From Pseudonocardiales bacterium (lineage in GTDB: Bacteria; Actinomycetota; Actinomycetes; Mycobacteriales; Pseudonocardiaceae): a stretch of DNA of 40,894 nt. Location: assembly GCA_019243635.1 (NCBI GenBank), contig JAFAUB010000146.1, positions 1-40,894 of the forward strand. Direction: 5' to 3'. Position numbers and translations under genes: made by a program. The stretch's first letter is position 1; every line of letters begins with the position of its first letter. This document shows positions 16,066 to 23,346 of this stretch, piece after piece. Below the pieces are notes generated by a model, which saw only the letters and a list, made by a program, of their open reading frames with translations, had not been told where the DNA came from and searched no databases.

Positions 16066-17238
16066 ATGCCATCCCACCAGAGCGGTTCCACGGCAGCGAC
16101 AGCGAGCGAGCCGATGGTGACCGACAAGCAGCGGATCCGGTTCACCCGTGATGAGATCCCGCGGCTGGCCGGGCTGTTCGGGTTCGTGGCGTTGCTGCAC
16201 ATCGTGGGGTTCGGGATGTTCTACTACTACAACTCCCAACCCCGCTACCACGATCTGAGCGACACCAAGGGCACCCTGATCTTCGCGGGGGCCGGGGCGT
16301 TGGCCTACGGGTTCGGGCTGCGCCACGCCTTCGACGCCGACCACATCTCCGCGATCGATGACACCACCCGCTACCTGCTGCAGAAGGGCAAGCGCCCGCT
16401 GGGGGTGGGGTTCTTCTTCTCGCTGGGCCATTCCACCATCGTGCTGGCCCTGTCGGTGGGCATCGCAGTGGCCGCCTCGGCCGCCTCGAGTTTCCGGGAC
16501 AGCTTCCAGGCCGCCGGCGGGATCATCGGCACCAGCGTCTCGGCGGCGTTCCTCTACCTGATCGCCAGCCTCAACCTGTTCGTGCTGGTCGGGATCCTCC
16601 AGATGTGGCGCCAAGCCAAGCGCGGGGAGTACCGCACCGAGGAGCTCGACCAGCTGTTGGCCAGCCGCGGGCTGATGAACCGGATCTTTCGGGGCCGCTA
16701 CAACAAGTTCATCAACCACTCCTGGCAGCTCTATCCCGTCGGGGTCCTGTTCGGGTTGGGGTTCGACACCGCCACCGAGGTCGGCCTGCTCGGCCTGTCC
16801 GCCACCGCCGCCGTCGCCGGCGGGCTCCCCGCGCCGGCGATCCTCTCACTGCCCATCCTGTTCGCCGCCGGCATGTCGCTGATGGACACCCTGGACGGAG
16901 TGTTCATGTCCAAGGCCTACGGCTGGGCGTTCGTCACCCCGATCCGCAAGATCTACTACAACATCACCACCACCGGACTGTCGATCTTCGTGGCGTTCGT
17001 GATCGGCACCATCGAGCTCCTCGGCCTGCTCGCCCAGGAACTCAACCTCTCCGGCCAACCCTGGGACTACATCTCCAACATCAACATCAACACCGCCGGA
17101 CGGATCATCGTCGGAGTGTTCCTCGTGGTCTGGATCGGCGCGGTCCTCTACTACAAGGCCCGCCGCATCGACGAGCGCTACGCCCACCTCGCCACCGACG
17201 AAACCACCACCGCATCCGACACGGCCGAGCCGGCATGA
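16066..17238 (+). CDS. NiCoT-family nickel/cobalt permease
   Basis: 390 aa, secondary transporter of Ni2+/Co2+. The signature HAFDADHIS lies in helix II (RHAFDADHISAIDDTTR), followed by FFFSLGHSTIV; LGFDTATEVGLL and FAAGMSLMDTLDGVFM are the later conserved motifs. About eight membrane helices are present. The ATG at 16066 has AAAGAGGAG 6 nt upstream. Divergent from a CDF exporter, and its leader shares an element with the ABC importer operon. In actinomycetes nickel serves urease, hydrogenase and Ni-SOD, and cobalt serves B12; the target here is unknown. Confidence 0.94.
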   Translation: MPSHQSGSTAATASEPMVTDKQRIRFTRDEIPRLAGLFGFVALLHIVGFGMFYYYNSQPRYHDLSDTKGTLIFAGAGALAYGFGLRHAFDADHISAIDDTTRYLLQKGKRPLGVGFFFSLGHSTIVLALSVGIAVAASAASSFRDSFQAAGGIIGTSVSAAFLYLIASLNLFVLVGILQMWRQAKRGEYRTEELDQLLASRGLMNRIFRGRYNKFINHSWQLYPVGVLFGLGFDTATEVGLLGLSATAAVAGGLPAPAILSLPILFAAGMSLMDTLDGVFMSKAYGWAFVTPIRKIYYNITTTGLSIFVAFVIGTIELLGLLAQELNLSGQPWDYISNININTAGRIIVGVFLVVWIGAVLYYKARRIDERYAHLATDETTTASDTAEPA

Positions 17239-17277
17239 CCCCATCGGTGCGGATCCAGCGGGCAGAGGATGGACACG

Positions 17278-17832
17278 ATGGGAGACGCCAACACCGCGAT
17301 GCCGAGGCCGCCCTCGCCTCGTTCCGCTGAGGCTCCACGGCTGGGAGGGGCCGGCGCAGGCGAGCCCAACAGCTGCCCGACTGATCCAGACCCGCCCGCT
17401 CACCAGCCAGCGGGCGTATCCCACGGCCCCGGCAGCCTCTTCCAGCCGGGGCCGTGGCCCGTTCCGGAGCCGGAGGCGAGCCGTTACTTGTCGGTCGATC
17501 CCCAGACTCTCGGGCGGTTGCGGATCCTGAGAATCGGTGACGTGGAGCTGCAGCTCGATGGGCACCGGCTCCTCGTCCGAGGAACACCGGTTCACCTGCC
17601 CCACAAAGAGTTCGTGATTCTGCGGCAGCTGATGGACAACGCCGGTCGGGTCGTCACCCGGCGTGAGTTGATAGACAACGCATGGGGCCCCGACCGGGCG
17701 GACGTCCGGAACTACCTGGAGGTGCACATTCGCCGGCTTCGGACAAAAATCGAGAGTGACGCGGACCGGCCGACTCGAATTCGGACAGTCCGCAGTGCCG
17801 GCTACATCTTCGACTTACCACAAGACGACTGA
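17278..17832 (+). CDS. Orphan OmpR-type winged-helix DNA-binding protein without receiver
   Basis: 184 aa. The first about 80 residues are Pro/Ser/Ala-rich and look disordered. Residues about 85-184 are a complete OmpR/PhoB C-terminal winged helix: DVELQLDGHRLLVRG, LPHKEFVILRQLMDNAGRVVTRRELI, NYLEVHIRRLRTKIE and IRTVRSAGYIF. There is no phospho-acceptor domain, so it is not a standard response regulator. The start at 17278 has AGAGGA 8 nt upstream; the in-frame ATG at 17269 is the alternative. It starts about 40 bp after the NiCoT gene and may control metal genes; no direct evidence. Confidence 0.82.
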   Translation: MGDANTAMPRPPSPRSAEAPRLGGAGAGEPNSCPTDPDPPAHQPAGVSHGPGSLFQPGPWPVPEPEASRYLSVDPQTLGRLRILRIGDVELQLDGHRLLVRGTPVHLPHKEFVILRQLMDNAGRVVTRRELIDNAWGPDRADVRNYLEVHIRRLRTKIESDADRPTRIRTVRSAGYIFDLPQDD

Positions 17833-17875
17833 CACCACTGAGCATGGAACGTGAGCGAAGGGGCGACCTCCTTTC

Positions 17876-19174
17876 GTGACGCACCGGCCGCGGCTGCTCG
17901 CCATCATGGGGTCCGGAGAGACCGCCCCGACGATGGCGCGGGTGCATCGCCTGCTGGTGGAGCGCCTGGGCGCCGCACCGGTCGATGCGGTGCTCCTGGA
18001 CAGCCCCTACGGTTTCCAGGAGAACGCCCCGGAGATCTCGCGGCGCGCGGTCGGCTACTTTCAGAACCTTCAGGTTCCCCTCGAGGTCGTGTCGTGGCGT
18101 ACCGCAGACGACGTCCTGGCCCGCGAACGGGCCTTGGCACGGGTCGCAGACGCCGACTATGTCTTCGCCGGACCGGGCAGCCCGACCTACGCGCTCGGAG
18201 TCTGGGAGCGCAGCCGGCTACCCGAGGTCCTGGCCGGCAAGCTCACCGGCGGCGGCTGCCTGACCTTCGCCAGCGCGGCGGCGGCGACCCTGGGGGCCCT
18301 CACCGTGCCGGTGTATGAGATCTACAAGGTGGGCGCGGCGCCGTACTGGGCGCGCGGCATGGACCTGCTGGCACGGATCGGCCTGCGCGCGGCGGTGATC
18401 CCGCACTACGACAACACCGAGGGCGGCACCCACGACACCCGGTTCTGCTACCTCGGCGAGCGGCGGCTGCGAACACTGGAGTCGATGATGACCCCCGACA
18501 CGGTCGTCCTCGGGGTGGACGAGCACACCGCCGCCGTGCTCGACCTCGACACCGACACGGTGACAGTCCTGGGCCGAGGCGCGCTCACCGTCCGCAGACA
18601 CGGGAGCAGCACCCTGCTCACCCCCGGCGCCCCGGTGCCTCTCGAGGAGTTCCGGGCGATCGCGGCCGGAAGCCACCCGACCCCCTCCCGCGCGCGACAC
18701 CACACCCCCGACACACCCCGCCCACCACCCTCACTGCGCGCGCGAGCACACCAGCTAGCGGAGCTCTTCACCACCGCGCTAGGGACCCGCGACGTGACCA
18801 CGGCGCTCACGGCCACCCTCCAGCTGGAACAGGCGATCGTCGACTGGTCAGCCGACACCGAGGAGGCGGACAGCACCGAGGAACCCCGCGCCATCCTGCG
18901 CCAAATGATCACTCGCCTGGCCCAGCTCGCCACACTCGGCGCCCGAGACCCCCGCCAGACCCTCGCGCCCCTCGTCGAGGCCCTCCTCGAGCTCCGCGAA
19001 CACGCCCGCGAACAGGGCTCCTGGGCACTCGCCGACACCTTGCGCGACCGGCTCACCACAGCCGGAATCGAGGTCCGCGACACCCCCCAGGGCCCCGTCT
19101 GGCTGCTCACCGGCCACCCCGGAGAGACTGACGCAACCGATCAGCGCGCTGGTCCGGCCCCCGGGTCGAGATAA
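17876..19174 (+). CDS. S51/cyanophycinase-like (type 1 glutamine amidotransferase-like) protein fused to a CysRS-like C-terminal domain
   Basis: 432 aa. Residues 1-265 resemble the peptidase S51/class I amidotransferase-like fold: IMGSGETAPTM at the start, AGPGSPTYAL, a nucleophile-elbow-like GGGCLTFASAAAATLG, and PHYDNTEGGTHDTRFCYLGE. After a Pro-rich hinge (about 270-290) a helical region ends in ARE-x-GSWALADTLRDRL-TTAGIEVRDTPQGPVW, the pattern of the C-terminal end of cysteinyl-tRNA synthetase and MshC. It has no aminoacylation motifs (HIGH, KMSKS). GTG start at 17876 with a weak ribosome site. Function unknown. It overlaps the converging small gene by 34 bp. Confidence 0.85.
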   Translation: MTHRPRLLAIMGSGETAPTMARVHRLLVERLGAAPVDAVLLDSPYGFQENAPEISRRAVGYFQNLQVPLEVVSWRTADDVLARERALARVADADYVFAGPGSPTYALGVWERSRLPEVLAGKLTGGGCLTFASAAAATLGALTVPVYEIYKVGAAPYWARGMDLLARIGLRAAVIPHYDNTEGGTHDTRFCYLGERRLRTLESMMTPDTVVLGVDEHTAAVLDLDTDTVTVLGRGALTVRRHGSSTLLTPGAPVPLEEFRAIAAGSHPTPSRARHHTPDTPRPPPSLRARAHQLAELFTTALGTRDVTTALTATLQLEQAIVDWSADTEEADSTEEPRAILRQMITRLAQLATLGARDPRQTLAPLVEALLELREHAREQGSWALADTLRDRLTTAGIEVRDTPQGPVWLLTGHPGETDATDQRAGPAPGSR

Positions 19175-19452
19175 CGCAGATGCACCGCGTGCAGGACCTC
19201 GCCGCAGGATCGACCGGTGACCTCGGCGAGCTCATCGAGCAGGATCCCGGACAGCGAGGACAGCCCGAACATCATCTCAGCCAGCCCCCGCAGCGGGTCC
19301 TGAGCGGCGGCGGCGTCGCCGAGGGCGCGGTCCATGGCCTGGCGGAAGACTGAAGGGTCCGTTTCGGCCTGGGCGATGCTCCACGCGGTGAGCACCTCCA
19401 GCGCCGGCGCCAACACCGTGTGCAGCAGCTCATCCGGACCCTCGACGCTCAT
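19141..19452 (-). CDS. Small conserved-looking protein of unknown function
   Basis: 103 aa, mostly helical, acidic, with LAEMMFGLSSLSGILLDELAEVTG in the middle (split here as LAEMMFGLSS and GILLDELAEVTG). I do not recognise a family. The ATG at 19452 has AAAGGTG just upstream and lies 1 nt after the sod stop, so it is coupled to superoxide dismutase. Its C-terminus overlaps the converging S51-like gene. Confidence 0.65.
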   Translation of the reverse strand: MSVEGPDELLHTVLAPALEVLTAWSIAQAETDPSVFRQAMDRALGDAAAAQDPLRGLAEMMFGLSSLSGILLDELAEVTGRSCGEVLHAVHLRYLDPGAGPAR

Positions 19453-19453
19453 G

Positions 19454-20086
19454 TCACCTTTCCGCCCCGGCGGATCCGAGCAGCACCACCGACCTGGCGT
19501 GGGCGAACCGGCGGGCGACGTCGGCCCAGTTCACCACGTTCCACCAAGCCTCGACATAGTCCGGCTTGACGTTGCGGTACTGCAGGTAGAAGGCGTGCTC
19601 CCACATGTCGAGCAGGAGCAGCGGCACCATGCCGGGGGTCATGTTTCCCTGGTGGTCATAGACCTGCTCAAGGACCAGACGCCGCCCCAGCGACTCCCAC
19701 GCCAGGATCGACCACCCGGATCCCTGCACGCCGAGCGAGGTGGCGGTGAAGTGGCCGCGGAAGGCGTCGAAGGACCCGAAGTGCTCGTCGATCGCCGCGG
19801 CGAGCTCGCCGTCGGGCTTGTCACCGCCGTCGGGGGACATGTTGGGCCAGAACACCGAGTGGTTGACGTGCCCACCGAGGTTGAACGCCAGGTTCTTCTC
19901 CAGCATGTTCACCGCCGCCAGCGCCTCGCGCTCCCGTGCCTGCGCCAGCTGCTCCAGGGCGGTGTTGGCGCCCTGGACGTAGGCGGCATGGTGCTTGGAA
20001 TGGTGCAGCTCCATGATCGCCCCGGAGATGTGCGGCTCCAAGGCGCCGTAGTCATAGGGCAGGTCGGGCAGGGTGTAATCGGCCAT
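19454..20086 (-). CDS. sodA: Superoxide dismutase, Mn/Fe family
   Basis: 210 aa cytosolic enzyme that disproportionates superoxide. Metal ligands are His28 in [12 protein letters not shown], the His of [10 protein letters not shown], and Asp and His of [14 protein letters not shown] at the second ligand site and DHQGN favour the manganese type, but actinobacterial iron enzymes share parts of this, so the metal is left open. The ATG at 20086 has AGGAGG 6 nt upstream; longer in-frame starts overlap the gene before it. It is 38 bp downstream of the zinc-finger gene and probably co-transcribed with it. A 7-bp inverted repeat lies in the gap. Confidence 0.95.
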   Translation of the reverse strand: MADYTLPDLPYDYGALEPHISGAIMELHHSKHHAAYVQGANTALEQLAQAREREALAAVNMLEKNLAFNLGGHVNHSVFWPNMSPDGGDKPDGELAAAIDEHFGSFDAFRGHFTATSLGVQGSGWSILAWESLGRRLVLEQVYDHQGNMTPGMVPLLLLDMWEHAFYLQYRNVKPDYVEAWWNVVNWADVARRFAHARSVVLLGSAGAER

Positions 20087-20099
20087 GGTCGACCTCCTG

Positions 20100-20127
20100 T
20101 AGTGGCCGTTCTGTGCTGTAGCCACTA
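20100..20127. promoter_or_regulatory. Inverted repeat between the zinc-finger gene and sodA
   Basis: TAGTGGC (20100-20106) and GCCACTA (20121-20127) are perfectly complementary with a 14-nt spacer. The distal arm includes the stop codon of the zinc-finger gene, and the proximal arm ends 2-3 nt before the sodA AGGAGG. It may be an operator or an mRNA hairpin near the ribosome site. Confidence 0.5.
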
Positions 20128-20856
20128 TCTTGCCATTGTCGCTCTCACGCAACTCGGCTGGTCGCCGCTGGACTGGTCACCGCTGGACTGGTCGCCGGCG
20201 AGGTTCGCCGGCCGTACCGCGATGCCGGCCACCTCGAGCTCGCGCCGCAGCCTTATCCACCCCAACCCGGTCGTCTTGGCTATACCGCGCAGGCTCGCCC
20301 CAGCGGAGTAGGCGTGGCGCAGGTAGCCGGCCAGGTCCTCGAAGCCAAGCTCGCGCAGGCGTCGGGCCAGCACCCGGTCGCGCTGGGTGGCCCTGGTCAT
20401 CCGGCCCGCGTCGAGCGCCGCGCGGCGCAGCCGGGTCAGCTCGGGTGGTGGGCTGGTGGTGTGCGCGGCGCTGGCCAGCGTGGCCAGCCGGCCGGTCTTG
20501 GAGAGCTCCTGACCGACCGCGAGCCGGGCCCGGAGGGCGGGTGAGCGCTGGTAAGCCTCACTCTGGCGAGTGGCGATCGACCGCGAGAGAGCCTCGGCGA
20601 CCAGTGGACGGCTCCGGCACAGCCCCATCTTTTCGCGGTAGGAGTCGGCGGTGTGCCCGTGCGTCCGGAGGTGGCCACCCAGCGAGACGTACCACCGCCC
20701 GCACAGATGGCAGCAGACCCGACCAGTGCCGGACTCGATCACCAACTGGCCGTACGGGGCATGCAGGCCAGTGCCGTCGGGCAGCGACCACAGGTGGACG
20801 TGGGTACGGGCTTGCCGAGAGCGGCCCACCAGCGCCACCGCGGTGCTCGTCATCAT
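20125..20856 (-). CDS. Ros/MucR-type zinc-finger DNA-binding protein with second HTH
   Basis: 243 aa. Residues 49-66 hold C-x2-C-x9-H-x3-H (Cys49, Cys52, His62, His66) in [18 protein letters not shown], the spacing of the bacterial Ros/MucR zinc finger, followed by [11 protein letters not shown] as in that family. A later segment [20 protein letters not shown] looks like a second helix-turn-helix. The C-terminus ends in repeated GDQSS units from a 15-bp DNA tandem repeat. The start at 20856 has AGGGG upstream; ATG 20853 and a Met near 20890 are alternatives. It precedes sodA, so control of oxidative-stress genes is a possibility, not shown. Confidence 0.78.
   Translation of the reverse strand: MMTSTAVALVGRSRQARTHVHLWSLPDGTGLHAPYGQLVIESGTGRVCCHLCGRWYVSLGGHLRTHGHTADSYREKMGLCRSRPLVAEALSRSIATRQSEAYQRSPALRARLAVGQELSKTGRLATLASAAHTTSPPPELTRLRRAALDAGRMTRATQRDRVLARRLRELGFEDLAGYLRHAYSAGASLRGIAKTTGLGWIRLRRELEVAGIAVRPANLAGDQSSGDQSSGDQPSCVRATMAR
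20158..20197. repeat. 15-bp tandem repeat in the end of the zinc-finger gene
   Basis: CTGGTCGCCGCTGGA at 20158-20172, a copy with one change at 20173-20187, and a partial third at 20188-20197. On the minus strand it encodes [15 protein letters not shown]. The unit is a multiple of three, so copy-number change would alter only tail length. Confidence 0.85.
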
Positions 20857-21260
20857 TACACCCCTACTGCCATCAACTTGCAACTGCTTCATCTTGACCC
20901 GAAGCCGGTGCAGAATGCAATAGCCGATCCCCGTCCGGCCTCGCCGCCGCGCTGAGGAGTCGATCCCGGCGGGTAGTGGGAGCCAGGCGCAGACACGGTC
21001 GCGGCGCTCACGCGTCTTCAGCCCGGAGCTCCCGAACGTGTCACCAGCCCCTCCAACTGGGCTGTCGTTCCTGGTCAGCGTTTCGAGGAAAGACGCAGGT
21101 GTTCGCTCGCCTCCTCGGCCAGACGCCGGGTCGACGCGTCGTCGCGCGGGAGGGTGGAGAGCGGGGGCTCGTGCATCAGCAGGCCACCGGTCACGCCGGG
21201 TACTGGGCGCCGAGCAGCATGGTGATACTTCGATCCGGTGACCATTCATGCTGGTCACCG

Positions 21261-21305
21261 TGGAGCGGACGCGGGGACTCGAACCCCGAACCTACCGCCT
21301 ACAAG
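21261..21305 (-). other. tRNA 3'-half fragment, probable attachment-site scar
   Basis: On the minus strand, 21305 to 21261 reads an anticodon-loop-like CTTGTAG, then the T-arm CGGGG-TTCGAGT-CCCCG with a perfect 5-bp stem, then CGTCCGC, T and CCA. There is no matching GCGGACG acceptor strand, D-arm or 5' anticodon stem at higher coordinates, so this is not a functional tRNA. The loop would read UGU (Thr), but identity is uncertain. A fragment from the anticodon loop to CCA is what tyrosine integrases duplicate on insertion into tRNA genes. Confidence 0.7.
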
Positions 21306-21457
21306 CGCCCATCTGTGGTGACCATGGCTTCTACCTGGCACTTCACAGTCTATAGTCTCGCGAGAACTCGCATCGAGCTACCAGCGGGCAGGCCAGGGGC
21401 TTACCCGATGCGGGCCGGCTTACGAGCCCTCGCCCCAAGTCAAGGGCGGTGTCACGC

Positions 21458-21487
21458 TCACCGTTTGAGCTCAAGCTCAAACGGTGA
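21458..21487. terminator. Perfect 14-bp-arm hairpin downstream of the methyltransferase gene
   Basis: The left arm 21458-21471 (TCACCGTTTGAGCT) and the right arm 21474-21487 are perfectly complementary with a 2-nt loop. It lies 47 nt beyond the stop of the minus-strand methyltransferase gene, a terminator position, but has no T-run and an AT-rich stem. An operator or recombination site near the presumed island edge is an alternative. Confidence 0.5.
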
Positions 21488-21533
21488 AACATCAAACATG
21501 ACGGAACCCTGGCATCCCGGTGGTGACACGCCC

Positions 21534-22469
21534 TCACGTGATCTTCACGGAATCAACCATCGAGGACTGTTGTGCGATGACCAGTCCGCGTCTGGCTGCT
21601 AGTGCTGATCGCACCACTGGGCCGTGGTAAGCCGGTAGTGGTCGGCCGTAGGACTGAGCGCGCTCGCTGGCGTCGTATTCTTGAGCCTGCCATCCGTGGC
21701 GGCCAAGCCAGCTTGTCGGGTCCTCTTGGGTGCCTGACTGCCACAGGGTCTTGAGGAAGGCCTCGTCGGGGGAGGATGGTTCGCTGAGGGAATCGATCAT
21801 GAGCTGGACCGCGGTCTGGTTCATGTATTCGCTGTTGTACTCGATGGCCAGTCGGTTGCCCGGTGCTGACAGCTGCCTGATCCTGTCGAGTAGTTGGTCG
21901 CGTTCGTGCTGGGTGAGGTAGATGAGCAGGCCCTCTGCCAGCCAGGCGGTGGCCTCAGCGGGGTGAAAGCCCGCCTGGATCAACGCAGCGGGCCAGTCGT
22001 GGCGAAGGTCAGCGTCGACGGCCACACGCCGGCAGGCTGGTGTGGCATCTCGCTCGGTGAGGACGTGATCTTTGAATGTGAGCACCTCGGGGGTGTCCAG
22101 CTCGAACAGGCGCACTCCTGCCGGCCAGTTCAGGCGAAAGGCGCGGGTGTCCAGTCCGGCCGCCAGGATCACCACTTGGCGGCAGCCTTCTGCGCAGGCA
22201 TCGCGGAGGTAGTCGTCGAAGAAGCGGGTGCGGACCGCTGCGTAACTGGCGACCCAGGACCACAGGTCAGCGGTGTCCTGCGCCGCGGGCGGATGGTGGC
22301 TGGTGAAGGACAGCTCGGCCTCGGCGGCGGTCACGAAATCCGCGGCGAAGGGGTCGTCGAACAGCGGGTCGCTGCGCTGACTCTCCGCAGCGCGGGCCGC
22401 TGCCACGTATACCGCAGTCAGTCCCACTCCCGCAAGGACCTGGTACTCCTGCCGCTGATTCCCCGCCAT
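21534..22469 (-). CDS. PF04072 / TIGR00027-type SAM-dependent methyltransferase
   Basis: 311 aa. The leucine carboxyl methyltransferase-like family pattern is clear: DPFAADFV near the N-terminus, YAAVRTRFFDD, VVILAAGLDTRAFRL as the SAM-binding loop, LFELDTPEVLTFK, and WLAEGLLIYL. These enzymes are numerous in actinobacteria and mostly have unknown, probably small-molecule, substrates. The ATG at 22469 has AGGAGG 6 nt upstream. First gene to the right of the tRNA fragment, transcribed toward it. Confidence 0.9.
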   Translation of the reverse strand: MAGNQRQEYQVLAGVGLTAVYVAAARAAESQRSDPLFDDPFAADFVTAAEAELSFTSHHPPAAQDTADLWSWVASYAAVRTRFFDDYLRDACAEGCRQVVILAAGLDTRAFRLNWPAGVRLFELDTPEVLTFKDHVLTERDATPACRRVAVDADLRHDWPAALIQAGFHPAEATAWLAEGLLIYLTQHERDQLLDRIRQLSAPGNRLAIEYNSEYMNQTAVQLMIDSLSEPSSPDEAFLKTLWQSGTQEDPTSWLGRHGWQAQEYDASERAQSYGRPLPAYHGPVVRSALAARRGLVIAQQSSMVDSVKIT

Positions 22470-22946
22470 ACGTGCCTCCTGTGAAGATCAGATGAATTCT
22501 CATGGGATGGATGGTCATCGCCCGGTCCGACGTCGCGTAGACCCGGTGGCTCACCTGCTCGGTGGAGTTGTGTCGGTCTGTGAGCTCGACCCCCGGTATG
22601 GATACCGCAGTGTGGGGTCAGTGATCGTCCTGGGTGGATGTCTGGTCGGTACAGAGGGCTTTCAGCTCGACCGGCTGGAATCCTCTGAGACTACCGTAAG
22701 AACGCGCTGGGGCGCGATCTTTTCTTGGCCAGACGGCGCAGGTACGCCGAATCCGCTGCTCACCTGGGGTTACCGCAGGTAAACTATGAACACGATCGTC
22801 GGAGAGCATGACGTCTTAGGGTTGGCTCAGCAAAACCGATCGTGATCATGGTCAACCCGCCCGTAACGTCACGAAGAGTAGCTCTTCGACCCCCGATCGG
22901 AGTATTGACGATTTAGGGGACCTGGACAATGGTATGAGTTCAGATT

Positions 22947-22984
22947 GACGAGTCGACCAAGAGTCGACGAGTCGACCAACAGTC
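22947..22984. repeat. 19-bp tandem repeat
   Basis: GACGAGTCGACCAAGAGTC at 22947-22965 is followed by the same unit with one change at 22966-22984. Each unit also holds the palindrome GTCGAC. It lies about 360 bp upstream of the ketosynthase gene. Confidence 0.8.
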
Positions 22985-23179
22985 AGCGTCGGCTTCACCT
23001 CAGGGCCAATCGGCGTCGCAAGCTCCTTTCCATTGCCCGAACCTGCCACGAGAACAATCCACGCCGGAAGGACTGAATACACCCCGGAACCGACCGCCCG
23101 GGCAGGGTGACGCAAGCCGGCCAGACCCATCCGCATTGCCGCCGGTTCCGATCGGGTAGGCGGCCGGCTGTTACATGGC

Positions 23180-23210
23180 CTGATGACGACGTTGACACAT
23201 CCGTCATCAG
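23180..23210. promoter_or_regulatory. 9-bp inverted repeat, candidate operator
   Basis: CTGATGACG (23180-23188) and CGTCATCAG (23202-23210) are perfectly complementary with a 13-nt spacer. It ends 7 nt before the second tandem repeat and about 136 nt before the ketosynthase start, a suitable place for a regulator such as the TetR protein of this cluster. Confidence 0.5.
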
Positions 23211-23217
23211 ACTGCGA

Positions 23218-23255
23218 CCGTCAGCGACTTTAAAAACCGTCAGCGACTTTAAAAA
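23218..23255. repeat. 19-bp perfect tandem repeat in the putative promoter
   Basis: CCGTCAGCGACTTTAAAAA is present at 23218-23236 and 23237-23255 without mismatch. The TTTAAAAA runs are striking in this GC-rich setting and may lower helix stability at the promoter or duplicate a regulator site. It is about 91 nt upstream of the ketosynthase start. Confidence 0.85.
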
Positions 23256-23346
23256 CACGGCATGTCTCCGCTGTGCGCATGTCACTATCTGGACCGAGGC
23301 CGGCGGCCGGCTTCGCAATTTTAGGGTGGAGGAGGTAGGTTCTGAG

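Larger units (their letters stand above)
20857..21533. other. 677-bp non-coding boundary region
   Basis: No convincing gene is seen on either strand. The stretch holds the 45-nt tRNA 3' fragment (21261-21305) and a 14-bp-arm hairpin (21458-21487). The open frames present have no recognisable products. It separates the resident-looking sod region from the right-hand accessory region. Confidence 0.6.
22470..23346. other. 877-bp control region upstream of the biosynthetic operon
   Basis: No gene is supported on either strand; the short open frames have no family features. It has locally lower GC than the flanks. It contains a 19-bp tandem repeat at 22947-22984, a 9-bp inverted repeat at 23180-23210 and a second 19-bp tandem repeat at 23218-23255. 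As the gap between a leftward gene and a rightward ten-gene operon it should hold divergent promoters. Confidence 0.55.

Noticed and set aside
21261..21340. Complete tRNA gene on the minus strand
   Set aside because: Only the 3' half folds; no acceptor 5' strand, D-arm or complementary anticodon 5' stem exists upstream.
22492..22782. 96-codon plus-strand frame in the control region
   Set aside because: No ribosome-binding site, no recognisable family and codon use unlike the neighbours.
22819..22858. Insertion-sequence end suggested by GGGTTG and CAACCC
   Set aside because: Only 6-bp arms 28 nt apart, with no transposase gene or partner terminal repeat nearby.
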